From: Streptomyces fumigatiscleroticus
GTDB lineage: Bacteria; Actinomycetota; Actinomycetes; Streptomycetales; Streptomycetaceae
Assembly (NCBI RefSeq): GCF_014647975.1
Contig: NZ_BMQF01000025.1
Coordinates: 1 to 64,000, forward strand
DNA length: 64,000 bases
Reading direction: 5' to 3'
The position numbers and the translations under genes are program-made. Under the pieces are notes generated by a model. The model did not search any database. It was not told the origin of the DNA and was given only the letters and a program-made list of their open reading frames with translations. Shown piece after piece: positions 15,544 to 24,716 of the stretch. Each line of letters starts with the position of its first letter. The stretch's first letter is position 1.

Positions 15544-17699
15544 TGCCTGGCGGGGTGGACGCTGTGACGGTTTCGCGACGTGAGCGGAACACGCTGCGCA
15601 CGGCGACCGGCGCCAACGGCGTACTGCACCGCGAGAACGGCGGCTACCTCTGGACCACGACGTACAACCGCACCACCAAGTCCGTCCCGGCCCTCGACGG
15701 CGTACCGCAGGACGCCATCGTGCGCACCCACGACGGGTACAACCGCGTCATGTACACCAGGACCCGCGAGGACGGCGGCACGGACGTCGTGCGGATCGGC
15801 GTCGAGGACTCCAGCCTCACCAGCACCGTCAGCCTGCCCGCCGGATACCTCGACCCGCGCATCGCCAACGGCTGGGTGCTGGCCACCGTCGACCAGGGCG
15901 ACGGCACCTACCAGCTGCGCGTGGCGCGCGGCGGCGACCCGGCGAGCGACCCCGTCGTGCAGCTTCCCGTCGGCGCCACCACCGGCGCCGAGCCCGAACT
16001 GCTCGGCGCCTGCTCCAACCAGCTCCTCATCGGCTACCGCACCGCCGACGGCACACCCGGCTACGGCATCCTCACGGCGTACAACGGCCAGGTCGCCCCG
16101 CTGCCCGTGACCGGCGACGCGAGCAGCTTCCGGATCACGCAGAACACCGTCAGCTGGTTCTCCCGCGACGGGGAGCCGGGCGTACGGGTCATGGAGCGGG
16201 GCAGCACGGCCGCGCCGCGCGTCGTGCCGCTCGCCACGCGGTCCGCCGACAGCGAGGTCACCTCCTTCGTCGTGGGCGACAACGTGCTCTGGTACGAGGG
16301 CGACGGCGGCCCGCTGCCTCTCACCCCCTTCGCCGGGGCGGAGACCGAGCGGACCCTGCTGAGCGACGTCGAGCAGACGTTTCTCCAGGCCGAGGGCTCC
16401 GGTGCGCTGATCGCGCTCGGCAAGGACGCCGACGGCGACCGCGCCGTGCACTCGTTCAGCGTGGACGGCTCCGGACTCGTCTTCGACCTGCCGCTGCGGA
16501 CGGTGCCGCGGACGAAGACGGCGGACGGTTCCATCGAGGCACTGAGCCTGGACCGGGGGCGGCTGCGGTACGTCAACTCCCTCTCGGGCACTTCGACCCT
16601 GCACGGCAAGGACATCTCCGCCGGGCTCGACCCGGCGGACGGCGCGGCGCTCACCGACCTGCCGGGCCTCGTGGCCGGCCGCTTCGCCGACGGCACCGAC
16701 GAGGGGCCGGCCCGGCTGGTCGCCGGCCCCGGTACCGGCGCCGACGTGCTGGTGACCGGAGACGACCCGGACCACCCGGCGGACAGCGTCCCGCTGCCGG
16801 GCACGGACGGCCGGATCCTCGACACGGCACCGCAGTTCGTGCTGTACGAGGCGGGCGGACGCCAGTACGTCGTGGACACCGTCCACGACCGCATCGTCCG
16901 CGAGCAGCCGGCCCAGGCCGCCGTCCTGGAGCAGCAGCGCCTGTTCAAGGCGGCGCCGAACAAGCCCGGCACCGTCAAGGTGATCGATCTGAGCTCCGGC
17001 GAGGTGACCGCGACCGTCGACCTCGGCTCCGCCTGCGTCCCCGGCGAACTCCAGCACAGCGGCACCCTGCTGTACTGGAGCTGCGCCGCACAGGACGCGG
17101 CGGGCGTGCGCGACCTGGCGACCGGGCACACCTACGCCGCCCCCGCGTCGGGCGTCCTGCTGGGCGACCGCTTCCTCGCCCACCGCGAGGCGTCCGGCGA
17201 TCTGCGCCTCACGGCCCTGCGGGCGGACGGCGGCACGGGCGACCTGGGCACCGTCACGGGCCTGAAGCAGACCGCGGACGGCGACGGGCGCGGCACCACC
17301 TGGACCCTCGACGCGGGCGCCGGCAAACTCGCCTGGGTCGGCGCGGACGACACCGTCCACGTCACCGCTCCCCAGCACGACGTCTCCGCGCTGAGCATCG
17401 CCCGTACCGCCGCGCCCCGAAGAGCAGCGGCCGGTGATGAGTGGGCTGCCCAGTGGTGGCTCTCCAAGCCCGCGGCGTCCTGGCGGTTGACGCTCACCCG
17501 TCGCGCGACCGGCGAGGTCGTCCGCACCTGGACGGGCGGGGAGACCCGCAGCGCGGTCCGCGTCACCTGGGACGGCACGTCCGAGTCGGGCACCCCGGTG
17601 GCGGGCGGCGGCTACACCTGGCAACTGACCGCCACCCCGGCGGACGGCGCGGGCGCCGACGCCACGGCCTCCGGCCCCGTCAAGGCCGTCACCGGCTGA
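15543..17699 (+). CDS. Beta-propeller-like protein with C-terminal FlgD-type Ig domain, 5' truncated
   Basis: The 718-residue protein consists of repeated beta-rich stretches (for example LLIGYRTADGTPGYGILTAYNG, TVSWFSRDGEPGVRVMERG), suggesting one or two propellers, and ends with a FlgD-like Ig domain (WRLTLTRRATGEVVRTW...VRVTWDGTSESGTPVAGGGYTWQLTATP). Relatives in Streptomyces are secreted, yet here there is no signal peptide: the ATG overlaps the MFS stop (TGATG) and the first residues look arbitrary. I infer that the original 5' end was lost and the rest was joined to the transporter gene. A terminator-like hairpin follows. Function unknown. Confidence 0.7.
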   Translation: MPGGVDAVTVSRRERNTLRTATGANGVLHRENGGYLWTTTYNRTTKSVPALDGVPQDAIVRTHDGYNRVMYTRTREDGGTDVVRIGVEDSSLTSTVSLPAGYLDPRIANGWVLATVDQGDGTYQLRVARGGDPASDPVVQLPVGATTGAEPELLGACSNQLLIGYRTADGTPGYGILTAYNGQVAPLPVTGDASSFRITQNTVSWFSRDGEPGVRVMERGSTAAPRVVPLATRSADSEVTSFVVGDNVLWYEGDGGPLPLTPFAGAETERTLLSDVEQTFLQAEGSGALIALGKDADGDRAVHSFSVDGSGLVFDLPLRTVPRTKTADGSIEALSLDRGRLRYVNSLSGTSTLHGKDISAGLDPADGAALTDLPGLVAGRFADGTDEGPARLVAGPGTGADVLVTGDDPDHPADSVPLPGTDGRILDTAPQFVLYEAGGRQYVVDTVHDRIVREQPAQAAVLEQQRLFKAAPNKPGTVKVIDLSSGEVTATVDLGSACVPGELQHSGTLLYWSCAAQDAAGVRDLATGHTYAAPASGVLLGDRFLAHREASGDLRLTALRADGGTGDLGTVTGLKQTADGDGRGTTWTLDAGAGKLAWVGADDTVHVTAPQHDVSALSIARTAAPRRAAAGDEWAAQWWLSKPAASWRLTLTRRATGEVVRTWTGGETRSAVRVTWDGTSESGTPVAGGGYTWQLTATPADGAGADATASGPVKAVTG

Positions 17700-17723
17700 A
17701 CACGGCACGGCACCCCAGGGCAG

Positions 17724-17761
17724 CCGGCCCCTTCCCCGGGACCGCCCGGGCGAGGGGCCGG
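17724..17761 (+). terminator. Hairpin after the FlgD-Ig gene
   Basis: CCGGCCCCT (17724-17732) pairs with AGGGGCCGG (17753-17761), and an inner CCCGGG pair strengthens the stem. It sits 25 bases after the stop and before the peptidase E gene. Confidence 0.6.
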
Positions 17762-17795
17762 ATCCCCCCCCCGATCTCGCTGAGGAGACGCTCAC

Positions 17796-18530
17796 GTGAC
17801 CATCATGACCGAGCACCGTCTGGCCCTCCTCGGGGGCGGCTTCTCCACCGACGGCGATGGCCTGCTGGACGACTGGGTGCTCGGCCACGCACGTGTCTCC
17901 CGGCCTTCTCGTCGTCCCAAGGTGTGCTTCGTCCCCACCGCCAGTGGGGACGCCCCCGCCTACGTCGAACAGTTCCTCACCGCGTTCCGGCCACGCCACT
18001 GTGAGCCCAGTGTCCTGTGGCTGTTCCGGAGGGAACTCGGTGACGACGCGCTGCGGAGGTTCCTGCTGTCCCAGGACGTCGTGTACGTGGGCGGCGGCAA
18101 CACCGCCAACCTGCTGGCGGTCTGGCGTGCGCACGGCGTGGACCGGCTGTTGCGCGAGGCCTACGACCGCGGAACCCTGCTCTGCGGTATCAGTGCCGGC
18201 GCCAACTGCTGGGCCGAGGGCTCGCACACCGACTCCTTCGGACCGCTGACGTTCCTCCCGGACGGGCTCGGCCTGCTGCCCGGCTCGGTCTGCCCGCACT
18301 ACGACACCGAACCGGGCCGCCGTTCCTCCTACCGAGCGGCCGTGGCAACCGGCTCGCCGGCCGCCGGCTGGGCGCTGGAGGACGGCGTCGGTGCCCTTTT
18401 CACGGACGGTCTGCTGACGGAGGCGGTGACCCGCGCCCCGCAGGCCCGTCTGTACCGGGTGGAGCGAGGAAGGAAGGGGGAGACCAGGGAACGGGCCCTG
18501 CCGTGTCGCCTGCTCACCGGAGGGCGGTGA
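17796..18530 (+). CDS. pepE: Peptidase E (S51 dipeptidase family)
   Basis: The 244-residue cytoplasmic serine peptidase has the nucleophile elbow GISAGANCW with Ser133, VYVGGGNTANLL before it and His168 in CPHYDTE, matching the S51 Ser/His/Asp triad. Members remove N-terminal Asp dipeptides or, in related branches, act as cyanophycinases. The GTG at 17796 has a GAGGAG site 8 bases away; an ATG at 17805 is possible. Isolated gene. Confidence 0.87.
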   Translation: MTIMTEHRLALLGGGFSTDGDGLLDDWVLGHARVSRPSRRPKVCFVPTASGDAPAYVEQFLTAFRPRHCEPSVLWLFRRELGDDALRRFLLSQDVVYVGGGNTANLLAVWRAHGVDRLLREAYDRGTLLCGISAGANCWAEGSHTDSFGPLTFLPDGLGLLPGSVCPHYDTEPGRRSSYRAAVATGSPAAGWALEDGVGALFTDGLLTEAVTRAPQARLYRVERGRKGETRERALPCRLLTGGR

Positions 18531-18709
18531 CATCCGTACCCTCAGGCCCGGCATCCCGCGGGGCCCGGTCGCGGTCGTCGGCGAGAAGCTCGGCCGGCCG
18601 CCACGCGGCAGCGATTCCGGCCCGGCCCGGGATGTCGAAAGCACGGCGGCGGCTCCGGCCAACCGGTCGAAGGGCCCGACCGGGGCCCGTGACCACGAGG
18701 AGCATCGGA

Positions 18710-18820
18710 ATGAAGTTCCTGATCGGCCTGCACATCAACCCGGCCGTCCTGGACGCGCTGACCGACGAGGAGAAGGCGGCGATCGGCGACGGCCACGCCG
18801 AGTTCAGGTGCGCCAGGTGA
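18710..18820 (+). pseudogene. Truncated DGPF/YCII-family protein
   Basis: A good GAGGAG site precedes an ATG and 36 codons beginning MKFLIGLHINPAVLDALTDEEKAAIGDGHAEF, the expected N-terminus of a DGPF (YCII-related) protein of about 115-120 residues. It then ends abruptly in RCAR and a stop. Roughly 80 residues, including the DGPF motif, are gone. DGPF proteins are the standard partners of ECF42 sigma factors, and this remnant directly precedes one. Confidence 0.7.
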
Positions 18821-18845
18821 TGTTCGCCGACGGACGATTGGACGC

Positions 18846-20186
18846 ATGACGACAGCAGTCAGCGAGGACCTGCTGCGTGAACTCATGCCGCAGGTCCTCG
18901 GCGCGCTGGTACGCCGGTACGGCCGGTTCGACGGGTGCGAGGACGCCGTACAGGAGGCGGTCCTCGCCGCCACCGTGCAGTGGCCGGCCGAGGGCGTGCC
19001 GGACAACCCGCGCGGGTGGCTGGTGACGGTCGCCTTCCGGCGCCTCATCGACCAGATGCGCAGCGACCACGCGCGCCGCGAGCGGGAGTCCGCGACGGCC
19101 ATCGCCGAGGTGGTGCCCGAGCATGTGCCGGACACCGACGACACGCTCGTCCTGCTCTTCCTGTGCTGCCATCCGGCGCTGACCGCGGTCTCCCAGACAG
19201 CCCTGACGCTGCGGGCGGTCGGCGGCCTGACCACGGCCGAGATCGCCCGCGCCTTCCTGGTGCCGGAGGCCACGACGGCGGCCAGGATCAGCCGGGCCAA
19301 GCAGCGCGCCAAGGCCGCCGGCGGCTCCTTCGGTCCGCCCGAGGGCGCCGAGCGCGAGGAGCGGCTCCGGGTCGTCCCGCACGTGCTCTACCTGATCTTC
19401 AACGAGGGCTGCACCGCGTCCTCGGGCGGCGAGCCGCACCGCGTCGCCCTCGCACAGGAGGCGATCAGGCGGGCCAGGACGGTGCACGCGCAGCTGCCGG
19501 AGGACGGCGAAGTGACCGGCCTGCTCGCGCTGATGCTGCTGACCCACGCCCGCCGCGGGGCACGCACGACGGCGGCCGGCGACCTGGTGCCGCTGGACGA
19601 GCAGGACCGTACCCGGTGGGACCGTGCGCTGATCGACGAAGGCACGGAGCTGGTCAAGGCGGTGCTGGCCGGCCCGGCGCTGGGGCCCTGCCAGCTTCAG
19701 GCCGCCATCGCCGCCACACACGCCGACGCCGCCACGGCCGAGGAGACCGACTGGCCGCAGATCCACGCCCTGTACCTGATCCTGGAACGGATCGCGCCGA
19801 ACCCGATGGTCACCCTGAACCGGGCCGTACGGGCCCACCTGCTGGAGAAGACCGGCGACTGGGCCGGGGCCCACGAGCACTACCGGCGCGCCGCGAAGGC
19901 CACCGCCGGCATCCCGAGCAACGCTACCTGGAGTTCCGGGCGTCGGCGTCGCGTCCCCGCGGGCAGCGGTGCCGGTCCCCGGCGGCGCTACCCGCGGAAG
20001 ACCACCCGGTTCGACCGGTCTCCCCCGCCTGCACGGGCCGGGCAGGGGCATGGACGGGAACCGGCCTTTTTCCGGACAGCGGCACGTGCGTCAGCCATGG
20101 GACCGGCAAGATCCTGCTCCGAGCCATGCAGGAACCGCCGGCACGGCAGGCCCTGGGCCCGCTGCACACATGACGAGATGAGGTAG
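18846..20186 (+). pseudogene. ECF42 sigma factor with damaged C-terminal domain
   Basis: Sigma regions 2 (ALVRRYGRFDGCEDAVQEAVLAA) and 4 (LTLRAVGGLTTAEIARAFLVPEATTAARISRAKQRAK) and the ECF42 C-terminal helical domain (VLYLIFNEGCTAS..., LLALMLLTHARRGART, ALYLILERIAPNPMVTLNRAV) are present. The usual 20-30 residues between NRAV and RAHLLE are deleted in frame. A lost base near 19915 then moves the true ending (PEQRYLEFRAS) out of frame, leaving about 90 Arg-rich residues of nonsense. The sigma core could still be made, but the C-terminal domain needed for ECF42 function is compromised. The partner DGPF gene is truncated too. Confidence 0.75.
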
Positions 20187-20190
20187 TCGG

Positions 20191-20991
20191 ATGACGGATC
20201 TCGGGGACGCCGTTGAATCGATGGAACAGCTCCGCACGGTCTGGCGTGCCATGGTGCTCGACCGGAACGCGGACGCGGATGTACGGGACCTCCCGGGAAT
20301 CGCGGTCCGCTGGGCCGACTGCCGGTTCGCTTTCTGGAACGCCCTCACACTCACCGATGCCGGCGCGGACATCCCGCTCGTCGAGCGACGCCTGAACGAG
20401 GCGGCGGACATCATGCGCTCGAAGAGGCAGCCGGGGTTCCTGTGGCTCTTCGAGGACCTGCTCGACGACGACGCACGGGCGGCGCTGCCCGCAGCGGCCG
20501 CCCAGGCGGGCCTCCAGCACGCCTTCCCCGGTACCGGTATGGCCGGTGACCTGCTGCCCATTCCCGAGCCGGCCCATCCCGAGCTGACGTTCGCGCGGGT
20601 GACCACCGACGAACAACTGCGGGCCTACGCGGACATCAACTCCCGTGCCTACGGATTCCCCCTGGAGGACGGCCGCGACGGCATCGCCGGGTCCGCACTG
20701 TGGAAGAACGAGGTGTACGCCTACCTGGGCTTGCGGGACGGTGCTCCGGTGACGTGCGCCGCGACGGTGGAGGCGGACGGCCGCCTCTTCGTCGTGCTCG
20801 TCGCCACGGAGCCCGGGTGGGAGCGCAGAGGCTACGGCGAGGCGGTGACGCGCAAGGCGCTGTACGAGGGCTGGCGGGCCACCGGCCTGACCCGCGCCAC
20901 CCTGCACGCCACCGTCGCCGGGGCGCCCGTGTACCCGCGTATCGGCTTCAGACCGAACTCACCGATGCACTTCTACGGGCTGATGAGCTGA
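20191..20991 (+). CDS. GNAT-family acetyltransferase
   Basis: The 266-residue protein has the acetyl-CoA-binding motif A (LFVVLVATEPGWERRGYGEAVTRKAL) and motif B (VAGAPVYPRIGFRP) in its C-terminal half. The N-terminal half is an extra domain found in larger Streptomyces GNAT proteins. ATG at 20191 with GAGGTAG upstream. The substrate, whether small molecule or protein, cannot be inferred. Confidence 0.85.
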   Translation: MTDLGDAVESMEQLRTVWRAMVLDRNADADVRDLPGIAVRWADCRFAFWNALTLTDAGADIPLVERRLNEAADIMRSKRQPGFLWLFEDLLDDDARAALPAAAAQAGLQHAFPGTGMAGDLLPIPEPAHPELTFARVTTDEQLRAYADINSRAYGFPLEDGRDGIAGSALWKNEVYAYLGLRDGAPVTCAATVEADGRLFVVLVATEPGWERRGYGEAVTRKALYEGWRATGLTRATLHATVAGAPVYPRIGFRPNSPMHFYGLMS

Positions 20992-21011
20992 CTCGCACCG
21001 GCGACTCCTCA

Positions 21012-21482
21012 TCACTCGCCCGTGGTCGAGCCCCGTGACGCCGCCACCCGGGCCGGAAGGGCGCCGAGCTGCCGCAACTGGGAGAAGACGTCGACGACCC
21101 CCCAGATCTCGGCGATCCGGCCTCCGGCGAAGCGGAGGATGAAGATCTCGTCGTACGTGACGGATGTGCCGGTCGGCGGCAGGCCCCTGTACTCGCCCCG
21201 GTGGGTTCCGGTCACCGTGTTCCTGGAGACGACCTTGTCCCCCTCCGCGATCACGTCCTCCACCGCGACGTGGATGTCGGGGAACGCGCGCAGGAGCACC
21301 GTCCACACCTGCTTGAGTGCCCGCGCACCCGTCGCCTCCATGGGCACCGGCGCGTGGAACAGCACGTCCGGCTCGAAGACCTCGTCGATCGTTCGCGAGA
21401 CGCGCTCCACGTCACCGCTGTTCACGGCGGAGTGGAAGCGCATGAACAGCGCCTTGTTGCCGGCTGCCTCGGCTGCTGACAT
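21012..21482 (-). CDS. SnoaL-like ester cyclase-family protein
   Basis: The 156-residue alpha+beta barrel protein has ALKQVWTVLLRAFPDIHVAVEDVIAEGDKVVSR and GTHRGEYRGLPPTGTSVTYDEIFILRFAGGRIAEIW, the signature of SnoaL-like polyketide cyclase relatives. Stand-alone members are mostly uncharacterised small-molecule binding or isomerising proteins. The ATG at 21482 has a GAGGAG site. It converges on the GNAT gene and lies downstream of the YceI remnant on the same strand. Confidence 0.85.
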   Translation of the reverse strand: MSAAEAAGNKALFMRFHSAVNSGDVERVSRTIDEVFEPDVLFHAPVPMEATGARALKQVWTVLLRAFPDIHVAVEDVIAEGDKVVSRNTVTGTHRGEYRGLPPTGTSVTYDEIFILRFAGGRIAEIWGVVDVFSQLRQLGALPARVAASRGSTTGE

Positions 21483-21545
21483 GTGATCTCTCCTCGGGTT
21501 CCGGTTCACGGGAACGTTCGGTGTGCGGCGACGACGTCGAGCGGG

Positions 21546-21865
21546 TCACTGCTCCAGGACGGTCTCGATCTCCAGGCTGATCGAGCCCCTGTCGCGGAGA
21601 AGCCGGCCCGCCGCCCGCCCCACGGGTGGGGGACGGACCCGTTCACCTCGACGGCCGGCGGCACCTGCCGGCTGACGCCGTGCAGGGTCGGCTCGCCGTC
21701 GACGCCCCGTCCGCCGCCGGTCCGGCGTGTGCCGGTGAACCGGCCGCGCATCCTGCTGACCATGAGGTGGCGGACAGTGAAGGCGACCTGGGAGTGCGCC
21801 GGGTCGGCCTTCCGGGTGCCGCTCGGACAGCCCGGGATCGCGGCGGTCGCGGGTACGGGATTCAT
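21546..21865 (-). pseudogene. Remnant of a YceI-family protein
   Basis: It starts well (ATG at 21865, GGAGGA site) and reaches DPAHSQVAFTVRHLMVSRMRGRFTG, the conserved YceI N-terminus. It then jumps to the C-terminal part (TLHGVSRQVPPAVEVNG, PWGGRRAGFSA) with roughly 70-100 residues deleted. A frameshift follows, so the last strand SLEIETVLEQ lies in another frame ending at 21546. YceI proteins bind isoprenoid lipids. The start region is divergent from the ECF41 gene 155 bases away. Confidence 0.75.
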
Positions 21866-22019
21866 GGGTTCCTCCGTGGGAGTGTGCGTGCCGGACGGCG
21901 TCTCGACGGTCCGACGACGCACCCGGAGGAAATGTGAGGCGACGCGCGGATGTCACAGTCGGCCGCGGTGCCTCGTCGGACCGGTGAGGGCAGCCGCGAG
22001 AGAGGGAACCGACGAGACC

Positions 22020-22991
22020 ATGACGACACCCACCGCATCGTCCGGGCCCACCCCGTCCGGGCCGGAGAACGGCCTGGCCGATCCGAGCCTGGGCGCGGTC
22101 GTCAGCGAGCGGCGACAGCTGATCAATCTCGCCTACCGGCTGCTGGGCTCCCTGGCCGACGCCGAGGACGTCGTCCAGGAGACGTACGCCCGCTGGTACG
22201 CCCTGTCGCGGGAGCAGCGGGACGCCGTCCAATCGGTCGGCGGCTGGCTGACGAAGGTCGCCGGCCGGATCTGTCTCGACCTGCTCCGCTCGGCCCGGGC
22301 CCGCCGGGAGCGCTACGTGGGCGAATGGATCCCCGAGCCGCTGCCCGACCGCACCGAATGGATCGCCGGGCGGGCCGATGGCGCCACCGCCGACCCCGCC
22401 GACCGCATCACCCTGGACGAGTCGGTCACCATGGCCTTCCTCGTCGTGCTCGAGTCGATGACCCCGGCCGAGCGCGTCGCGTTCGTCCTCCACGACGTCT
22501 TCCGCTACCCCTTCGCCGACGTGGCCGAGATCGTCGGCCGCACCCCGGCCGCCTGCCGTCAGCTGGCGTCCGCGGCCCGCCGCCGTATCCGCGCCGCGCA
22601 CTCCCCCGCGGCCCCGACGGCGCGGCAGGCGGGCATCGTCCGGGACTTCAAGCGGGCCTGGGAGGCCCAGGACATCGACGCCCTCATCGCCCTCCTCGAC
22701 CCCGGCGCCACGGCGATCGCCGACAGCGGCGGTGTCGTCAGCGCCGAGCCTCTCCCCGTCGACGGCGCCGAACGGATCGCGCACGGCATCGTCGGCATCA
22801 TCCGCAGGGTGCCCGAGCTGACCGTCCTGGAGCGTTCGGTCAACGGCCGGCCCGGTCTGGTGGCTCGGCAAGCCGGCATCACCGTGACGGTGATGGCCTT
22901 CGACATCACCGGCGACCGGATCACGCGCATCTGGGCCGTACGCAATCCCGACAAGCTCCGGCCCTGGACGGCACGGCCTCAGCGCCCTTGA
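22020..22991 (+). CDS. sigJ: ECF sigma factor, ECF41-like (SigJ)
   Basis: The 323-residue protein has region 2 (LINLAYRLLGSLADAEDVVQETYARW), region 4 (MTPAERVAFVLHDVFRYPFADVAEIVGRTPAACRQLASAARRRI) and a C-terminal SnoaL-like domain. ECF41 marks are IPEPLP in the linker, DSGGV in place of DGGGK and NPDKL near the end. The changed DGGGK motif may alter how the C-terminal domain regulates it (inference). The ATG at 22020 follows a purine-rich GAGAGAGGGA stretch. No intact CMD partner lies alongside; its neighbour is a YceI remnant. Its 3' end overlaps the convergent SDR gene by 13 bases. Confidence 0.9.
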   Translation: MTTPTASSGPTPSGPENGLADPSLGAVVSERRQLINLAYRLLGSLADAEDVVQETYARWYALSREQRDAVQSVGGWLTKVAGRICLDLLRSARARRERYVGEWIPEPLPDRTEWIAGRADGATADPADRITLDESVTMAFLVVLESMTPAERVAFVLHDVFRYPFADVAEIVGRTPAACRQLASAARRRIRAAHSPAAPTARQAGIVRDFKRAWEAQDIDALIALLDPGATAIADSGGVVSAEPLPVDGAERIAHGIVGIIRRVPELTVLERSVNGRPGLVARQAGITVTVMAFDITGDRITRIWAVRNPDKLRPWTARPQRP

Positions 22992-23839
22992 GCCGGCCGG
23001 CTGTTGTCGCCGTCGACGCGCGCTCCTGGGATGCGAAGCGACAGGTGGTCGCTGTCCAGGGCCAGCTCCTCCAGACGGGCCCGGTCGTCGATCCAGTCGC
23101 GGACCGGAGCGGGCAGGAGCGCCACCGCCTTCAGCGCCGGGCCCAGGTAGCCGGGCACGGACACTTCGGCGCGGGGCCGGGCCAGTACGCGTACGACGGC
23201 GTCGGCGACCCGGGACGCGGGCAGCGGACGCAGGACACGGGGGCGCAGCCCGGTGGCGGCAGGGGTGTCCACGAGATAGGGCAGCAGCGCGCTGACGTGG
23301 ATCCCGGCGCTTCGCACTTCTCGGCGCAGTGCCCCGGACAGGGCGAGCACGCCCGCCTTCGTGGCGCTGTACACGGCCAGACCCGGCAGATGCTTGACGG
23401 CGCAGACGCTGGCGATGTTGACGATGTGCCCCCGGCGGGCCGGGAGCATGGGGGTGAGCGCAGCACGGCAGCCGTGAAGGACTCCGGTGATGTTGACGTT
23501 CACCGTGCGCAGCAGCACGTCGTGCGGGAAGTCGGCCAGCGGTCCCGAGAGCAGCAGCCCGGCATTGTTGATCCACACGTCCAGGCGGCCGTACCGCTCG
23601 ACGGCTGCCTCGGCCAGCCGCGCCACGGCGAGGGGATCGGTGACGTCCGCCGCGAGCCCGGTGTGACCGTTGCCGAGCGCGCGTGCCGTGTGCCGGATCG
23701 TGGTGCCGTCGAGGTCGCTCAGCACGACGTGGTGGCCGTCCGCGGCCAGACGCGCGGCGACGGCCAGCCCGATGCCACGGCCGGCGCCGGTGACGACCGC
23801 CACCGGTGCGGACCGGGCAGGGGAAGCGTTGTCCGGCAC
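22979..23839 (-). CDS. Short-chain dehydrogenase/reductase
   Basis: The 286-residue classical SDR has VTGAGRGIGLAVA for NAD(P) binding, NNAGLL, and the Ser-Tyr-Lys triad in NIASVCAVKHLPGLAVYSATKAG. The C-terminal 70 residues (PRAEVSVPGYLGPALKAVALLPAPVRDWIDD) resemble membrane-associating SDRs of the fabG/ketoacyl reductase type found in actinobacteria. Substrate unknown. The ABC genes upstream on the same strand end 13 bases before its start, so it may be co-transcribed with them. Confidence 0.9.
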   Translation of the reverse strand: MPDNASPARSAPVAVVTGAGRGIGLAVAARLAADGHHVVLSDLDGTTIRHTARALGNGHTGLAADVTDPLAVARLAEAAVERYGRLDVWINNAGLLLSGPLADFPHDVLLRTVNVNITGVLHGCRAALTPMLPARRGHIVNIASVCAVKHLPGLAVYSATKAGVLALSGALRREVRSAGIHVSALLPYLVDTPAATGLRPRVLRPLPASRVADAVVRVLARPRAEVSVPGYLGPALKAVALLPAPVRDWIDDRARLEELALDSDHLSLRIPGARVDGDNSRPAQGR

Positions 23840-23852
23840 GGCTGCGCTCCCC

Positions 23853-24716
23853 TCAGTCGGCTCCGGGCGCGGCGGCCGGGTCGGGTGGTGCGGCGGGCAC
23901 CGGCGGCGTGGGACGCGGGACGCCGCGCGGCCGGCGCCGGAGGAATCCTGTCCGCGAAGGTGGCGGCAGCCGGCGTGTGGACCGGCGGAAGACCATCAGG
24001 CCGGCCGTGATGGCACAGAGGAACCAGGCCAGTTGGCGGGCGAAACACGTCGGTACGGACGCGGCGGAGAAGCCGACCGCGGTGCCGGCCTGGAGCGCCC
24101 CGTAGCAGGGGAGGTACTGCACCAGGTCGCCGTTGGCGCCGGAGCTGTGCACGGGGTTCTGGAGGCCGACGTCCAGGCAGCTGGTCATCACGATGGCGAA
24201 CATGCCCTCGACCTCCCGGCGCAGAAGTGATCCGAAGAGGATGCCGAAGCCGCCGTAGGTCAGGGACGCGCACAGGAGGGCGGCGGTGAACAGGAGCAGC
24301 CGGCGGGGGGACCAGAACACGCAGGTGACGGCGGTGGCGTAGACGGCGACAGCGGCCGAGACGAGGGTGAGGGCGGTGAGCTTGGCCAGCAGCAGGTGGA
24401 CCCGCGGGTAGCCGGCCATCGCCAGGCGGCGGTCGAAGGTGCCGCTGGTGAAGGTCGCGGCGAACATCATGAATCCGACGATCAGGGTGAGGGCGTTCAC
24501 CGCCCCCGCGATCTGTGTGAACTCGTTGCCGGGCGGGTGGAGGACCTCGCCGGTCGCCTGCAACCGGAAGGGCACCGGGCGGTTCTCGAAGACGAAGTAG
24601 GCCAGGCTGATCCAGGTCGGGATGAAGACGGCGATCAGCGCCATGGCGAGCCGGTTGCGCAGATGCTCGACGAAGGTCAGCCGGGTCGCGGTGAGGTACA
24701 GCTCGGCGTGGTTCAC
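23853..24716 (-). CDS. ABC exporter permease subunit
   Basis: The 287-residue protein has six predicted membrane helices of the ABC-2 type (for example LAMALIAVFIPTWISLAYFVF, IVGFMMFAATFTSGTF, LLLAKLTALTLVSAAVAVY) and a Pro/Arg-rich cytoplasmic tail. The GTG start overlaps the TGA of the ATPase gene (GTGA), so the subunits are translationally coupled. It probably exports a hydrophobic or lipid-linked molecule made with the neighbouring polyprenyl synthase. Confidence 0.8.
   Translation of the reverse strand: MNHAELYLTATRLTFVEHLRNRLAMALIAVFIPTWISLAYFVFENRPVPFRLQATGEVLHPPGNEFTQIAGAVNALTLIVGFMMFAATFTSGTFDRRLAMAGYPRVHLLLAKLTALTLVSAAVAVYATAVTCVFWSPRRLLLFTAALLCASLTYGGFGILFGSLLRREVEGMFAIVMTSCLDVGLQNPVHSSGANGDLVQYLPCYGALQAGTAVGFSAASVPTCFARQLAWFLCAITAGLMVFRRSTRRLPPPSRTGFLRRRPRGVPRPTPPVPAAPPDPAAAPGAD

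Noticed and set aside
15051-18662. Minus-strand open frame of about 1200 codons
   Set aside because: It lies opposite the MFS, FlgD-Ig and peptidase genes, has no domain, and arises from GC-skewed codon positions of the real plus-strand genes.
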